Assembly: GCF_964199755.1 (NCBI RefSeq) | Contig: NC_133899.1 | Span: 28,375,446 to 28,439,445, forward strand | DNA length: 64,000 nucleotides | Direction of reading: 5' to 3' | Source of the DNA: Larus michahellis | Lineage: Eukaryota > Chordata > Aves > Charadriiformes > Laridae | Part shown: one piece after another, positions 7,435 through 17,640 of the stretch | Layout of the letters: each line of letters starts with the position of its first letter | Position numbering within the stretch: the stretch's first letter is position 1 | Notes under the pieces: generated by a model | The model's input: the letters and a program-made list of their open reading frames with translations, nothing else | What the model was told of the DNA's origin: nothing | Databases searched by the model: none | Translations under genes and position numbers: made by a program

Positions 7435-8973
7435 ATGGCTGCCAAATTGTTCCTTGCCTCGCTTGTGCAAAGCGTCTTCCAGCTGCCGCAGATGGTCGGT
7501 GATGAGCTGGACGAGGCCACACGCGAGCGCATGCAGCAGCGTGCAGAATATCTGAACCAGGAGATGAATCGGCTGCTGCAGGAGCTGGAGCAGAGGAAAC
7601 AGGTCCGGAGGACCCAGAGGTGGGGTGGCTTTGCTAGGAGAGCCCCACTATTCGCTGCCTTGCAGCATTGGCAGTTTTGGGTGATTGCTGGAGTCCTGGT
7701 ACTATTCTTTGGGCTCTACTGGTGGCTCATGGAAAGGAGGAGCCATGCGCCAGACAGTAGCAGTGATGAGGAGAGCTCCAGCAGTGAGAGTGAGGAGGTG
7801 CAGGACAATGAGGAGGAAGAAAATGATGATGCAAATGAACTGAGAGGTATGAGAGGTATTTTTGAGGAGTACATACAGCAGCCAGTTCAGAACCTGGCCT
7901 CAGAGTGCCAGACTGTGAAGGAGCTGGTGGACAACTTCATCCTTGTCTTCAGAGCGCTCTTGTCAAATAGTTTATTCCCGGAGCTGCAGTCAGCCATTGG
8001 GGTGGGCAGCGCCTTCGAAGGTTGGAGTCCCCATGAAGAAGATGTCATCTACTGTGTGCTCGTGCCCATGAAGCCTCCCCGTTGGCATTCCTTCCACCTG
8101 GAGCTGTGCAATGCTGGGGCGATGCAGGCAAGGAACTTCTGCATCCGCGTGGAGCAGGAATGCACCTGCATGAGAGAGCAGCTGGTGGGGGACATGCTGT
8201 GCTTCCTCCACCACCCCGAGGAGGAGCTGAGGAGGAATCAGAACGCCAGCCTCCTACGCACCCTCTGCACTGGCTCCTATCTGGATGCCCGTAAAACTGC
8301 CCGCTGGTTCCATCAATTGGTGAAAGCAGCCTGGGTGGCTTTGCCTCAGGTGACCAGTTGCCATCTAAAGATGATGCCCTTTAACCGCTCCTGCAAATTC
8401 CAGGTCACACAAGCTGATCAGAAGAGACTCATTATTGAGATAATGTCTGGGGTGCAGCAAGGCGATTCAGACATCTTTGTGACCAGCCAAAGTACAGAGG
8501 CCATCTTCACGCCAAGCACGATGTGGACAGAGAGCTGTGCTGTGGCAGAGGTGAAGTTCTTCAGCCATATGACCAAGCAGGCCCCACGTGACACATTCCA
8601 CCTCAAATGCCTGCAGCTCTACAATCGCATCCTGGTGGGCACAGGCTTTTCCGACTATACTTTGAAGACAGTTGTGATGCACCTCCTGACCACCATACCC
8701 CTGTCAACCTGGAGCAGGAGGGAATTTGTGATGCGGATGCAGGATATCATGTGGTACCTGCGCAGCTGCCTGGAGGAGAAACGCCTTGACCACTTCTTCT
8801 TTGGCAATGAGAACGTGCCCAAGGAGATAATCTTGCTGCCAGCCTTCCAAACGGCCAAGCCACTCAACCTCTTTCAGCGCCTGGCGCAGGATCCGGACAA
8901 GCACGCCCAGGCACTGCATGAGTTCAATGAGCTGCAAGATCGGCTCATGAGACTGCTGTTCTATGGACGCTGA
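7435..8973 (+). CDS. ITPRIPL1: Intact ITPRIPL1-like protein, 512 aa, single-pass membrane Mab-21-family protein
   Basis: The whole protein lies in one exon, as is usual for this family. The ATG at 7435 is preferred because a pyrimidine tract and CAG acceptor end at 7431, three bases upstream; the open frame continuing further 5' is intron. Visible layout: hydrophobic N-terminus (1-20, possible signal peptide), glutamine/glutamate-rich helical stretch (22-55), transmembrane helix about 79-98 followed by basic residues, acidic Ser/Asp/Glu linker (107-132), then a Mab-21-type core. GS at 191-192 followed by EED at 201-203 is spaced like the nucleotidyltransferase motif of Mab-21/cGAS-fold proteins. 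The C-terminal helical part (about 370-505) ends in the family tail LLFYGR. Human ITPRIPL1 is 555 aa, so the length fits. Family knowledge: membrane protein with a cytoplasmic Mab-21 domain; enzymatic activity is not established. It is the only complete copy in the window. Confidence 0.9.
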   Translation: MAAKLFLASLVQSVFQLPQMVGDELDEATRERMQQRAEYLNQEMNRLLQELEQRKQVRRTQRWGGFARRAPLFAALQHWQFWVIAGVLVLFFGLYWWLMERRSHAPDSSSDEESSSSESEEVQDNEEEENDDANELRGMRGIFEEYIQQPVQNLASECQTVKELVDNFILVFRALLSNSLFPELQSAIGVGSAFEGWSPHEEDVIYCVLVPMKPPRWHSFHLELCNAGAMQARNFCIRVEQECTCMREQLVGDMLCFLHHPEEELRRNQNASLLRTLCTGSYLDARKTARWFHQLVKAAWVALPQVTSCHLKMMPFNRSCKFQVTQADQKRLIIEIMSGVQQGDSDIFVTSQSTEAIFTPSTMWTESCAVAEVKFFSHMTKQAPRDTFHLKCLQLYNRILVGTGFSDYTLKTVVMHLLTTIPLSTWSRREFVMRMQDIMWYLRSCLEEKRLDHFFFGNENVPKEIILLPAFQTAKPLNLFQRLAQDPDKHAQALHEFNELQDRLMRLLFYGR

Positions 8974-9665
8974 AATAAGTCTTCATGAACAGAGCTGTGT
9001 TTGTGGGGCTCACGGCTGATGGCAGACGACCACCTCGTACAGGAGGGAAAAAGAGGGGAGAATGCAGGACACAGAAAGGGAAGGGAAAACCCTGCGCAGC
9101 AGCCCCTTGCCAAGAGTGGCTCCTCTCCTCCCTTCTCCTCTCAACGGTCTCCCCAACGCAGCAGCGGGTGATGACTATGGTGGCTACAAAGGTGACTTTT
9201 GCCCTGCTGTCCCCTCACACTGTCACAGCCATGGTGACGATTACACAGGGGCCCAGAAATTCTTGCCAGCAGCTCTGGCTGGGCAGGGACCAAGCAAGAG
9301 GCACCACTGATGTGCCTCTGTGCGTTCACTGGAGTTCAGGTGGAGAATCTGCCCATCCTAGACATTCCCTGGGGAGCTGGTGCCACAGAACTGAGCATGC
9401 TGGAGACAAAGGACACGCTGCTCCATCGGCAGTGGGAATTGGTGCCTCACCTTTCCTCCACAGCAAAAGCGCGCTGTGTGGAGTGGGACCAGATGCAGCT
9501 GAAGTGGCGGTTGCAATGAGACTTGTGACGGAGACTCCCGTTACCACCTGGACAGTGACCGCCCTCCTTCTTTGAGAGAGTCCATTCCCTCTGGGAGCTT
9601 TACCCTCTACAAAGATGTCAGTGAATCACTTGTTTGAATAAATGTTGTCTGCGTGAGTAGCCATG
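8974..9665 (+). other. 3' UTR of intact ITPRIPL1-like gene
   Basis: Runs from the TGA of the gene to just beyond the AATAAA at 9637. Its sequence is repeated almost without change on the opposite strand at 2427-3118. It contains a 196-codon open frame (8985-9575) starting 11 bases after the stop codon, discussed in the findings. Confidence 0.6.
9637..9642 (+). terminator. AATAAA polyadenylation signal, intact gene
   Basis: AATAAA in the shared TTTGAATAAATG context, with downstream T/G-rich TTTGTTGGGG at about 9672. Confidence 0.6.
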
Positions 9666-9834
9666 CATCACTTTGTTGGGGAAGGTGGGCGTAGGGTGCT
9701 GACTGCTCAGCTGCCATGTAGTCAGGGAGCGTTTTGCAGAAGAGCTGGTGCAGTGGGCTCTGGTTTCACTGATTCTGTAACTAAGGCTCTCCCACCTGTC
9801 TGTACTCCTGTGTTGGGGCAATGGGAATAATTTG

Positions 9835-12534
9835 TCACCCTCCACAGCTGTGCACATTGCCTGTGTGCCGTAGGGAGCCTGCAGTGGTTTCCTTGGGAGC
9901 CATCCACACACCAAGCCCTGGGAGCCCCACAGCATTGCCCCTGGGCGACCCCAGTGAGGTGGGAATGACGCTGTCTGAACGGGGAGCCCTTGCACAGGCA
10001 ACAAGTGCCACGACTGCGGCATGGGGCTCTGGCTGCGCTGGCTCCTATACGAGCACGAGACTCATTCACTCATTGCTCGTGACCTGAAAGCTGAGGTTCC
10101 CACCACCTTGGCAAAGGAGACTTAAGACATGCAATGTGGTTAAAGAAGGCTTCTGAGATGTCTCCAAGGCATGCACCTGTGCAGTCCATAACATGTTTAT
10201 GAGAAGCAGCGGCCTGACGGCAGCTGTGTGGCAGAAGAGGTGCACTCATACCTGTATTTGAGACAACTCCAGTGGAAATCCAATCACAGCATATAGGGGA
10301 AAATTTGCAAGATCTTCGATAATTGTCACGTCAAAAGAACTGTCTAACTGTCTATGTCTGAGTGCTAGAGAAGCCCAGGCTTCTCCTCGTTTTCAGTTAT
10401 ACAGTGCAGAACACGGCCAGTTCTTCCACGTTGCGCAAAGCTACTGGAACCTTCCTCGCCTAGTGATGGACCTTTGGAAAATGAAGTTAAACCTGAGATG
10501 AGATGCTGTCTCTGCATCTTTCACACCAGTCATTTTCACTCTGCGGCCCAACCTTTCTCCCCCAGAATGGCCATAACAACATTGTGTTTGCCTGCATCTT
10601 TGTTGATTCAAAGAGGTAAAACACATTTTAGTTTTGTATATGAAGGCAAGAAGAGAAATACGTTATTTGAGTACGATCTCCCGTGTGAATTTTTTCATTT
10701 GGATACATCCATGATAGTCTTGTTCAGTGCTTTGCATCCCTCCAGCTTCAAAGAGCAATCTCTGAGCTACAGTTAATGACAGTTTGCTGATCTCTCCTCT
10801 TGAACCTGTTGCGTCTTTCTTGGGGCTTTGTTTCCCTCTTGTGTACCTTTGAGCTTTTGAGCCAATGAAAATGCTTACCTAGCCCGTTCCTCTCACCAAA
10901 TTCTTTTGATCAAGGACAAGGCTGAGAATCTGGGGGAGCAAGAAGAATGACAAGCACCGATTGAGACCAAGAAGACAACGCAATCAGCTGCTTAGCCCTC
11001 TGCATCCCAACAGATTGTTACCACAAAGTCAGGCTTGCCAGTCACCCAAGCCCAAGCACGTTCACCACATTAACTGGTTCCTTCCAAAAGGCTCCGGGTT
11101 TTCCATGCTCTTTGACAATTTCCTTTCGCTTCCTCAGAGTTGCTGACCCTTCTGACGTCCCTTCTTGGATAGGGGTATCCCGGCTTGTATTTTCTTTTTC
11201 GTATTCTGTAAGAATCATGAGCCGCTGACAACTGTGGTCACAGGCAGCATTATTAAAAACTTGTATTGACCCGTCTCTTTTCTGACTCCCAGAGGATAAC
11301 TGGCACAGATAGCCAGATGCTGTAGATCTCCATCCCAGTTGTGTTCGGGCACAACTAAACACCCACCTGGTACAGCCCCTGGGTCCCAGCAGTGCCCCAG
11401 CCAGCAGCTGTCTCTAGCCCAGGAGCATGCTATAGGGCCTGCCTGGCAGCACTGGCAGCTTGCTACCAATCATCACCTTTCCCTGAGTCCCTTGGTTCTC
11501 ATGCTATGGAGACATGATTCCTCTCAAGAAGGGAATTACTACAGTCCAGAGCTAATTCCCGGGAGCCCCAACATGCCAAAGAAGGAGGACTGTCAGGAGC
11601 AGGCTGCATAAGAAGGAAGGTGGTTGCGTGGTTTCCTGTGCAACTGTGAGGACCTTTGGATGCCAAGATTCTGTAGGCACAAGGGATGCTCATGTTGCAA
11701 GCTTACAATTGTATGAAAAGCTCGCAATGGAAGAAGCGCTTCAGATAGTACATAGATTCGTCCGTGCCTGACACTGTTCACTGACTAATAGCAAGGTCGT
11801 AGTTGCATGTAAGCCTGCAGGCCATGCCACTGGCCCTGAGTAAGCATGCCGAGAGGTGTGCCTAGGTGCAGGGATGGTTAAGGACAGTGCAATGTCTAGA
11901 GGGGATCCCATAGGTTATACTGTTCCTGTCCGTGTGCAGAAGGTTCTCTAGGAGCAGCTGGTTTCAAGAGATGGGTGACCTGGCTTGGCGGCAGGCTGAT
12001 GCTGCAGCTCTGTTGACAGGTAGCAGGATGACACCCATACACTGCACCACACCACAGCTGTCCAGCACCATGTCTCTCCAAGAAGGAAATCTGAAGGAGA
12101 CCTAACAAGGCCAAGTGCCGGGTCCTGCCCTTGGGTCACAACAACCCCATGCAGCGATACAGGCTTGGGGAAGAGTGGCTGGAAAGCTGTCCGGCGGAAA
12201 AGGACTTGGGGGCGTTGGTCTACGGAGTGCTGAATATGAGACAGCACTGTGCCCAGGTGGTCAGGAAGGCCAACAGCATCCATCCTGGCTTGTATCTGAA
12301 ATAGTGTGGCCAGCAGGACTAGGGAAGTGATCATCCCCCTCGACCTGGCACTGGTGAGACCCCACCTCAAATACTGTGTTCAGTTTTGGACCCCTCACTG
12401 CAGGAAAGACATTGAGGTGCTGGAGTGTGTCCAGAGAAGGGCAACGAAGCTGGCAAGGGGTCTGGAGAACAAGTCTTATGAGGAGCGACTGAGGGAGCTG
12501 GGGTTGTTTAGCCTGGAGAAAAGGAGGGTGAGGG
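9835..12534. other. 2.7-kb segment present only on the right side of the inverted repeat
   Basis: Separates arm B from arm A on the right; the left side joins the arms directly. Up to about 12100 I see no gene, repeat family or RNA in it. From 12100 it is the 5' part of a CR1 that continues into arm A, so the left arrangement is a deletion derivative. Near the edges an 8-base inverted match exists (CACCCTCC at 9836, GGAGGGTG at 12523). Confidence 0.75.
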
Positions 12535-12880
12535 GAGACCTTATCGCTCTCTACAACTACCCGAAAGGAGGCTGTGGCGAGGTGGGGGTCGGTCTTTTCT
12601 CCCAAGTAACAAGCGATAGGACAAGAAGAAGCAACCTCCAGTTGTGGCAGGAGAGGTTTAGATTGGATCTTAGGATAAATTTTTTCACCGAAAGGGTTTT
12701 CAAGCATTGGAACAGGCTGCCCAGGGAAGTGGTAGGGTCACCATCCCCGGAGGTATTTAAAAGACTTGTAGATGTGGTGATAAGGGTCATGGTTTAGTGG
12801 TAACTTGGCCACGTTAGGTTAACGATTGGACTTGATGATCTTAAAGGTCTTTTCCAACCAAAACGATTCTATGATTCTAA
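12100..12880 (+). mobile_element. CR1 LINE 3' end (ORF2 C-terminus)
   Basis: Begins within the stretch reading [14 protein letters not shown] and continues through [27 protein letters not shown] and [10 protein letters not shown] to a stop at 12797, then the 3' tail ending ACGATTCTATGATTC. The first 200 bases contain stops; 12306-12797 is open. It crosses the boundary between the right-only segment and arm A, which sets the direction of the deletion on the left. Confidence 0.9.
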
Positions 12881-13059
12881 ATGCTGTCTTCCACTACCCA
12901 GAGCCTGCCTTATCTCAGAGGTGCAGGGTGACAGAATGTAAGGCAATGGTCACACATTGCAGCAAGGGAAGTATGCCATGAGAGCAGATAAGCCCTGGAA
13001 GAGACAGCTGGAGAGGGTGGGGAATCTCCTTCTTTGGCAACATTAAATGTTCAGTAGGA

Positions 13060-14756
13060 CACAGAGGACGAGGAGAAAGAGGAGGAGGGGGTGAGGGGCA
13101 GTAGGAGGAAGAAAGTGAAGAAGATCCCTATGATGATAGCGATTTGGGCATGGTTTTTGAAAACCACATTTAGTGTACGTTGCAGAACCTCGCCAACATG
13201 TACCAGGTGGCGAAGGAGCTGCTGGTGACTTCATCCATATTGCTCTTCTTAGAATCACAGAATGGTTGGAGTTGGAAGGGACCTTAAAGATCATCTAGCT
13301 CCAGCCCCCTGCCCTGGGCAGGGACTCTTTCCACTAGACCAGGCTGCTCAAAGCCCCATCCAGCCTGGCCTTGAACACCTCCAGGGATGGGGCATCCACA
13401 GCTTCCGTGGGCAACCTTTTCCAGTGTCTCACCACCCCCAGAATAAAGAATTTCTTTCTAACATCTAATCTAAATCTCCCTTTTTAGTTTAAAATCGTAC
13501 CTCCCCATCTTTCCTTTAGGCCCCGTTTGAGTACTGGAAGGCCACAATAAGGCATGCCTGGAGCATTCTCTTCTCCAGGCTGAACAACCACAACTCTCTC
13601 AGCCTGTCCTCATAGCATACGTGCTCCAGCCCTCTGATCATCCTCATCGCCCTCCTCTGGACCCATTCCAACAGGTCCATATTCTTCTTGTGCTGAGGAC
13701 TCCAAAGCTGGATGCAGTACTCCAGGTGAGGTCTCACCAGAGCAGAGTAGAGGAGCAGAATCACCTCCCTCAATCTGCTGGCCATGCTTCTTTTGATGCA
13801 GCCCAGGATGTGGTTGGCTTTCTGGGCTGCAAGCGCACATTGCCGGCTCATGTTGAACTTCTCATCAGCCAACACCCGCAAGTCCTTGTCTTCAGGGCTG
13901 CTCTCAAGCCATTCTCCGCCCAGCCTGTATTTGTGCCTGGGATTGCCATGACCCATGTGCAGGACCTTGCACTTGGCCTGGTTGAACTTCATGAGGTTCG
14001 CATGGGCTCACCTCTCCAGCCTGTCCAGGTCTCTCTGGATGGCATTCCTTCCCTCCAGTGTGTTGACCGTGCTATACAGCTTGGTGTCGTTGGCAAACTT
14101 CCTGAGGGTGCACTCAATCCCACTGTCACTGACAAAGATGTTAAACAGCACTGGTCCCGATACCAATCCCTGAGGAACTTCACTCGGCACTGGTGTCCAC
14201 TTGGACATTGAGCCATTGACCGCAACTCTTTGAGTGCGGCCATCCAGCCAGTTCCTTATCCACTGAGTGGTCCATCCATCAAATCCATGTCTCTCTAATT
14301 TGGAGACAAGCATGTCGTGCGGGACAGCGTCAAATGCTTTGCAGAAGACCAGGTAGACATCTTCTCAATAATTTCTTCCTGGTGCTGCAGCCAGCCTGCG
14401 GGGTGGGCAGCACCTTTGAAGGCTAGAGTCCTCGTGAGGGTGATGCTGTCTACTGCCTGCTTGTGCCCCTGCATCCTTTCCTTGGGCACGCCTTCCACTT
14501 TGATCTGGGCACCGTGAAGGAGATGACAGCAAGAGACTCCTGCACCTGCATGGAGCTGGAGTGTACATGCACAAGGGAGAAGATGGTGGAAAAGATGCTG
14601 TGCTTCCTCAACCACCCTGAGGATGTATTGATGTTTGGCAAGGACGAAGGCAACTCAGATATATTCTTAAGTGTTTCGTCAGTTGCCGAGGGGAGCTGCT
14701 CCAGAGCTGAACCTGCAGTGGAGTGGCAGATCTCAGCACATGGTGGGGGTTCCTGA
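13060..14756 (+). pseudogene. ITPRIPL1: ITPRIPL1-like pseudogene split by a CR1 insertion (right copy)
   Basis: Two coding remnants flank a CR1. The left part (13060-13250) has the acidic linker followed by a frame reading LQNLANMYQVAKELL, which matches VQNLASECQTVKELV in the intact gene, with at least one stop. The right part (14363-14756) reads LQPACGVGSTFEG, a stop in place of Trp, then AVYCLLVPLHPF through ECTCTREKMVEKMLCFLNHPED, and then skips internally to a GNSDIFLS stretch. The N-terminus, membrane helix and C-terminal third are missing. CR1 occupies 13251-14362 in opposite orientation. Non-functional by stops, deletions and insertion. Confidence 0.85.
13251..14362 (-). mobile_element. 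CR1 LINE, 5'-truncated ORF2 3' end (right, mirror copy)
   Basis: Mirror copy of the element at 431-1542 with the same stops and the same FAND change (14086-14097 on the minus strand). A few single-base differences separate the two copies. Confidence 0.92.
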
Positions 14757-14839
14757 GGCGGGGAAACACCAGGGCAGTGGAGAAACCTGCCAGAAGCTGG
14801 CAGCTCTCACGGGAGATGCCTTGCCAGAGCAACCACGAC

Positions 14840-16270
14840 CACTCCCACACCTATAAAAAGCAGCCTGGGGAGTGCTAGCAGCCAGGAGGGCAGTGAACAG
14901 CGTGGGCAAACAGAGCATGGCCCATCAGTTTGCTAGCAGTTTGTGTGGAAGGGCGCACAGGAACGGAGTATTCACCCTACCAGCTCAAGCGGTCTCTTCC
15001 ATAATGGTGGGCACTCGCCTCAGGGTTAAAAACCGTGTTTCTACAGAGAAAGCCCCTGAGATGTCTGTGGCTTCCACCCAGATGGAACTGGTAAGCAAGG
15101 AGATTTCAGTACAGAAGGTAGAGTGCAACGAGTGCCCAGACCCTTCTCCTGGAGAAAAGATAAGTACCTGCGAAAGATGTGCACAGGCTGATGATCTGTT
15201 GTGTCAGGTGGCTGAATTGCAGGAAACAGTTAAAAGGCTGTGGCAGTATTAGAGGGGCCAAGAAGGAGATAGATAAGTGTTTCAGAACCATGCTCCTGTG
15301 GCAGACACCACAAACAATGAGGCACCTTGGACCCTGGTGACCCAAAAAAGCAGAACTCTGCTTCAGTCCCCACCCTCCAGCAATACAACCAAAACCAGAT
15401 ATGAACTGTAGACACCCACAAGCAAGGTCTACAAAGAGAAACTGTACCAGTAGCACAGTGGATACCACAGAAAGAAACAATGAGTGCTCGTTAAAGGGCA
15501 CCGAGGTGCCAATTTGCCAGCCTGACAGGGAGTCATGAGAGGTATGCTGCCTTCCGGGAGCTAAGGTCCGAGATGTTGCCAAGAGGGTGCCACAACTTTT
15601 CAAGAGCACAGACTACTGTCCATTGCTACTCTTTCATGTGGGCACAAATGACACTGCAAGCTGGAACCTGAGTAAAATCAAGGAAGACTACGAAGCCCTG
15701 GGGATGCAAGCATAAAGTATTGGTGCCCAAGTTATCTTTTCCCCCATGTCACCAGATAGAGGAAAGGGTACAGCCAGAAATAGACGTATAATGCAAATCC
15801 ACTTCTAGCTTCATGGTGAGGGTTTTGGCTTTTATGACAACGGGACATTCTTCAATGACTATAGCCTGCTAGGGAGGGATGGGATCCACCTGTCTAGAAG
15901 AGGCAAGGGAATATTTGGCAGCAGGCTCGCCAACTTGGTGGGGCAAGCTTTAAACTAAAGGACTCGGGGGGGGTGCGCAGTCCAAAGTGGCAATGCTCAC
16001 GCCATTGCAACCAACTGGGGAATAAGCCAGGCCAACCAGAACAGTGACAAATGTTCCTTAGTTGCCTCCCAAGATGTGAACCAGAAGACCAACCACCTCA
16101 AGTGTATGTATACCAATGCACACAGTCTGGGGAACAAGCAGGAGGAACTGGAGCTCCACACCCTGTCACTGGGTGATTGCGTCACACTGTCTGGGGTGAG
16201 GTTCACAGGTACTGCCGTGAGGTCCCAGTCCTCCAAATATGTTGAATCACCTCCCTTGCACTCAAGGAGT
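14840..16270 (+). mobile_element. CR1 LINE 5' part: broken ORF1 and start of ORF2
   Basis: ORF1 starts at about 15004 (MVGTRLRVKN) and contains a cysteine cluster (CNECPDP...CERCAQ) followed by a leucine-rich LLCQVAELQETVKRL helix, then a stop. The esterase domain follows in pieces: HVGTNDT at 15634 and, in another frame, LLGRDGIHLSRRGKGIF at 15866, ending near 15957. ORF2 begins with LKCMYTNAHSLGNKQEELE at about 16096 and is lost by 16270. Frameshifts and stops make it inactive. The 5' limit is uncertain; a TATAAAAA at about 14852 may belong to its 5' UTR. Confidence 0.78.
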
Positions 16271-16464
16271 TGACTCAGCTCTCTCTGGTCTCTCCTTGTG
16301 AGCTCCTGAGGAAAAGCAGCCTCCCTTCTTCAGTGTCTGAGCATATTGTGCATATCCCAGGTGGACTGGCTTCTAGCTGTGTTAACAGCCCATGGGGGTG
16401 AGTTTCTGCCCAATGGGCTCACTGGCACATCCCCTTGTATTGCTACCACTCCCCGCAGTGTGAC

Positions 16465-17640
16465 CTTATATAGAATCACAGAATCATTTAGGTTGGAAAA
16501 GACCCTTGGGATCACTGAGTCCAACCATCAACTCCACTCTACAAAGTTCTCCCTTACGCCATATCCCTTAACACCACATCTAAACGAGTCTTAACCACAT
16601 TCAGGGATGGTGACTCCACCACCTCCCTGGGCAGCCTATTCCAGTGTCTAACCACTCTTTCTGTAAAGAATTTTTTCCTAATGTCCAGCCTAAACCTACC
16701 CTGCTGCAGCTTGAACCCCTTCCCTCTTGTTCTATCGCTAATTACATGTGAGAACAGACCAGCACCAGCCTCTCTACAACGGCCTTTCAAGTAGTTGTAG
16801 AGAGTGATGAGGTCTCGCCTCAGCCTCCTCTTCCTGAAATTAAACTGTCCCAGCTGCTTCAATCGCTCCTCATAAGGTTTATTCTCCAGGCCCTTCACCA
16901 GCTTCGTTGCCCTCCTCTGCACTCGCTCCGGCACCTCGATATCTCTCTCATATTGAGATGCCCAGAACTGGACACAATACTCAAGGTGTGGCCTCACCAG
17001 TGCTGAGTACGGGGGGACAGTCACCTCCCTACTTCTGCTGGTCACACTATCTCTAATACAAGCCAGGATGCCATTGGCTTTCTTGGCCACCTGGGCACAC
17101 TGCTGGCTCATGTTCAGCCGCTTGTCCATTAGAACCCCCAGGTCCTTTTCTGCCAGGCAGCTCTCCAGCCACACTTCCCCAAGCCTGTAGCGATGCATGG
17201 GGTTGTTGTGGCCCAAGTGCAGGACCCGGGGTTCACATCTGACACAGGTGTTGTCTCCGCTGCCCTCCATGGCAAGTGCCAGGCTCCGGCACTCTCTGCA
17301 GCAGAGGCCTGGACGCCCATATGTTTGCGCGGGGCCTCTGTCTGGGCGCCCATGTTTTTTTTAACAGCAGCCTTCGACTGGATAGCAACCATGGCTGGAT
17401 CTCTACACGCAAGTGACACCTTGTGACTCGACGGTCAGTTGGGGTGAGCACTGGTTGCTCGCTCTGTGGGCAAGGCCTAGTCCCTGCCCTTCCGGAGGCT
17501 TCCTATAACCTGGTGTCTTGATTGACCGGGGGAGGTGCTGGCTCCGCCCCAGGCTCCCTCAGCAGCCGCCCACCAGCTGACCGCCCTCAGCACAGGCCGA
17601 GGGCTTTTGCCGGCTTCCAAAAGCCCCAAAAGTATACCAG
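16465..17640 (-). mobile_element. CR1 LINE with internal deletion: ORF1 start fused to ORF2 end
   Basis: On the minus strand the 3' part (16554-17215) is an uninterrupted ORF2 C-terminus: [62 protein letters not shown]. The 3' UTR and tail end at 16465. Upstream it joins at about 17220-17260 to a segment reading [19 protein letters not shown] (17340-17395), which resembles a CR1 ORF1 N-terminus, preceded by G+C-rich sequence to about 17640 that may be the CR1 5' UTR. The catalytic half of ORF2 is missing. Confidence 0.75.

Larger units (their letters stand above)
6531..7596 (+). repeat. Direct duplication, copy 2
   Basis: Partner of 3654-4719 (offset 2877). The CR1 ORF1 reading continues further upstream here, to about 6430, so this copy probably keeps the older left junction and the 3654 junction is derived. 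Confidence 0.9.
8858..9834 (-). repeat. Inverted repeat arm B, right (3' end of intact gene)
   Basis: Partner of 2258-3234. It covers the last ~38 codons and 3' UTR of the intact ITPRIPL1-like gene plus about 170 bases beyond its polyA site. Confidence 0.9.
12535..14792 (-). repeat. Inverted repeat arm A, right
   Basis: Partner of 1-2258. It contains a CR1 3' end, the split pseudogene and the CR1 inside it. Sequence beyond 14792 pairs with DNA to the left of this window, if the arm continues. Confidence 0.9.

Noticed and set aside
14852-14859. TATAAAAA as a gene promoter
   Set aside because: It lies at the presumed 5' end of a broken CR1 and no host coding sequence follows; better explained as repeat sequence.
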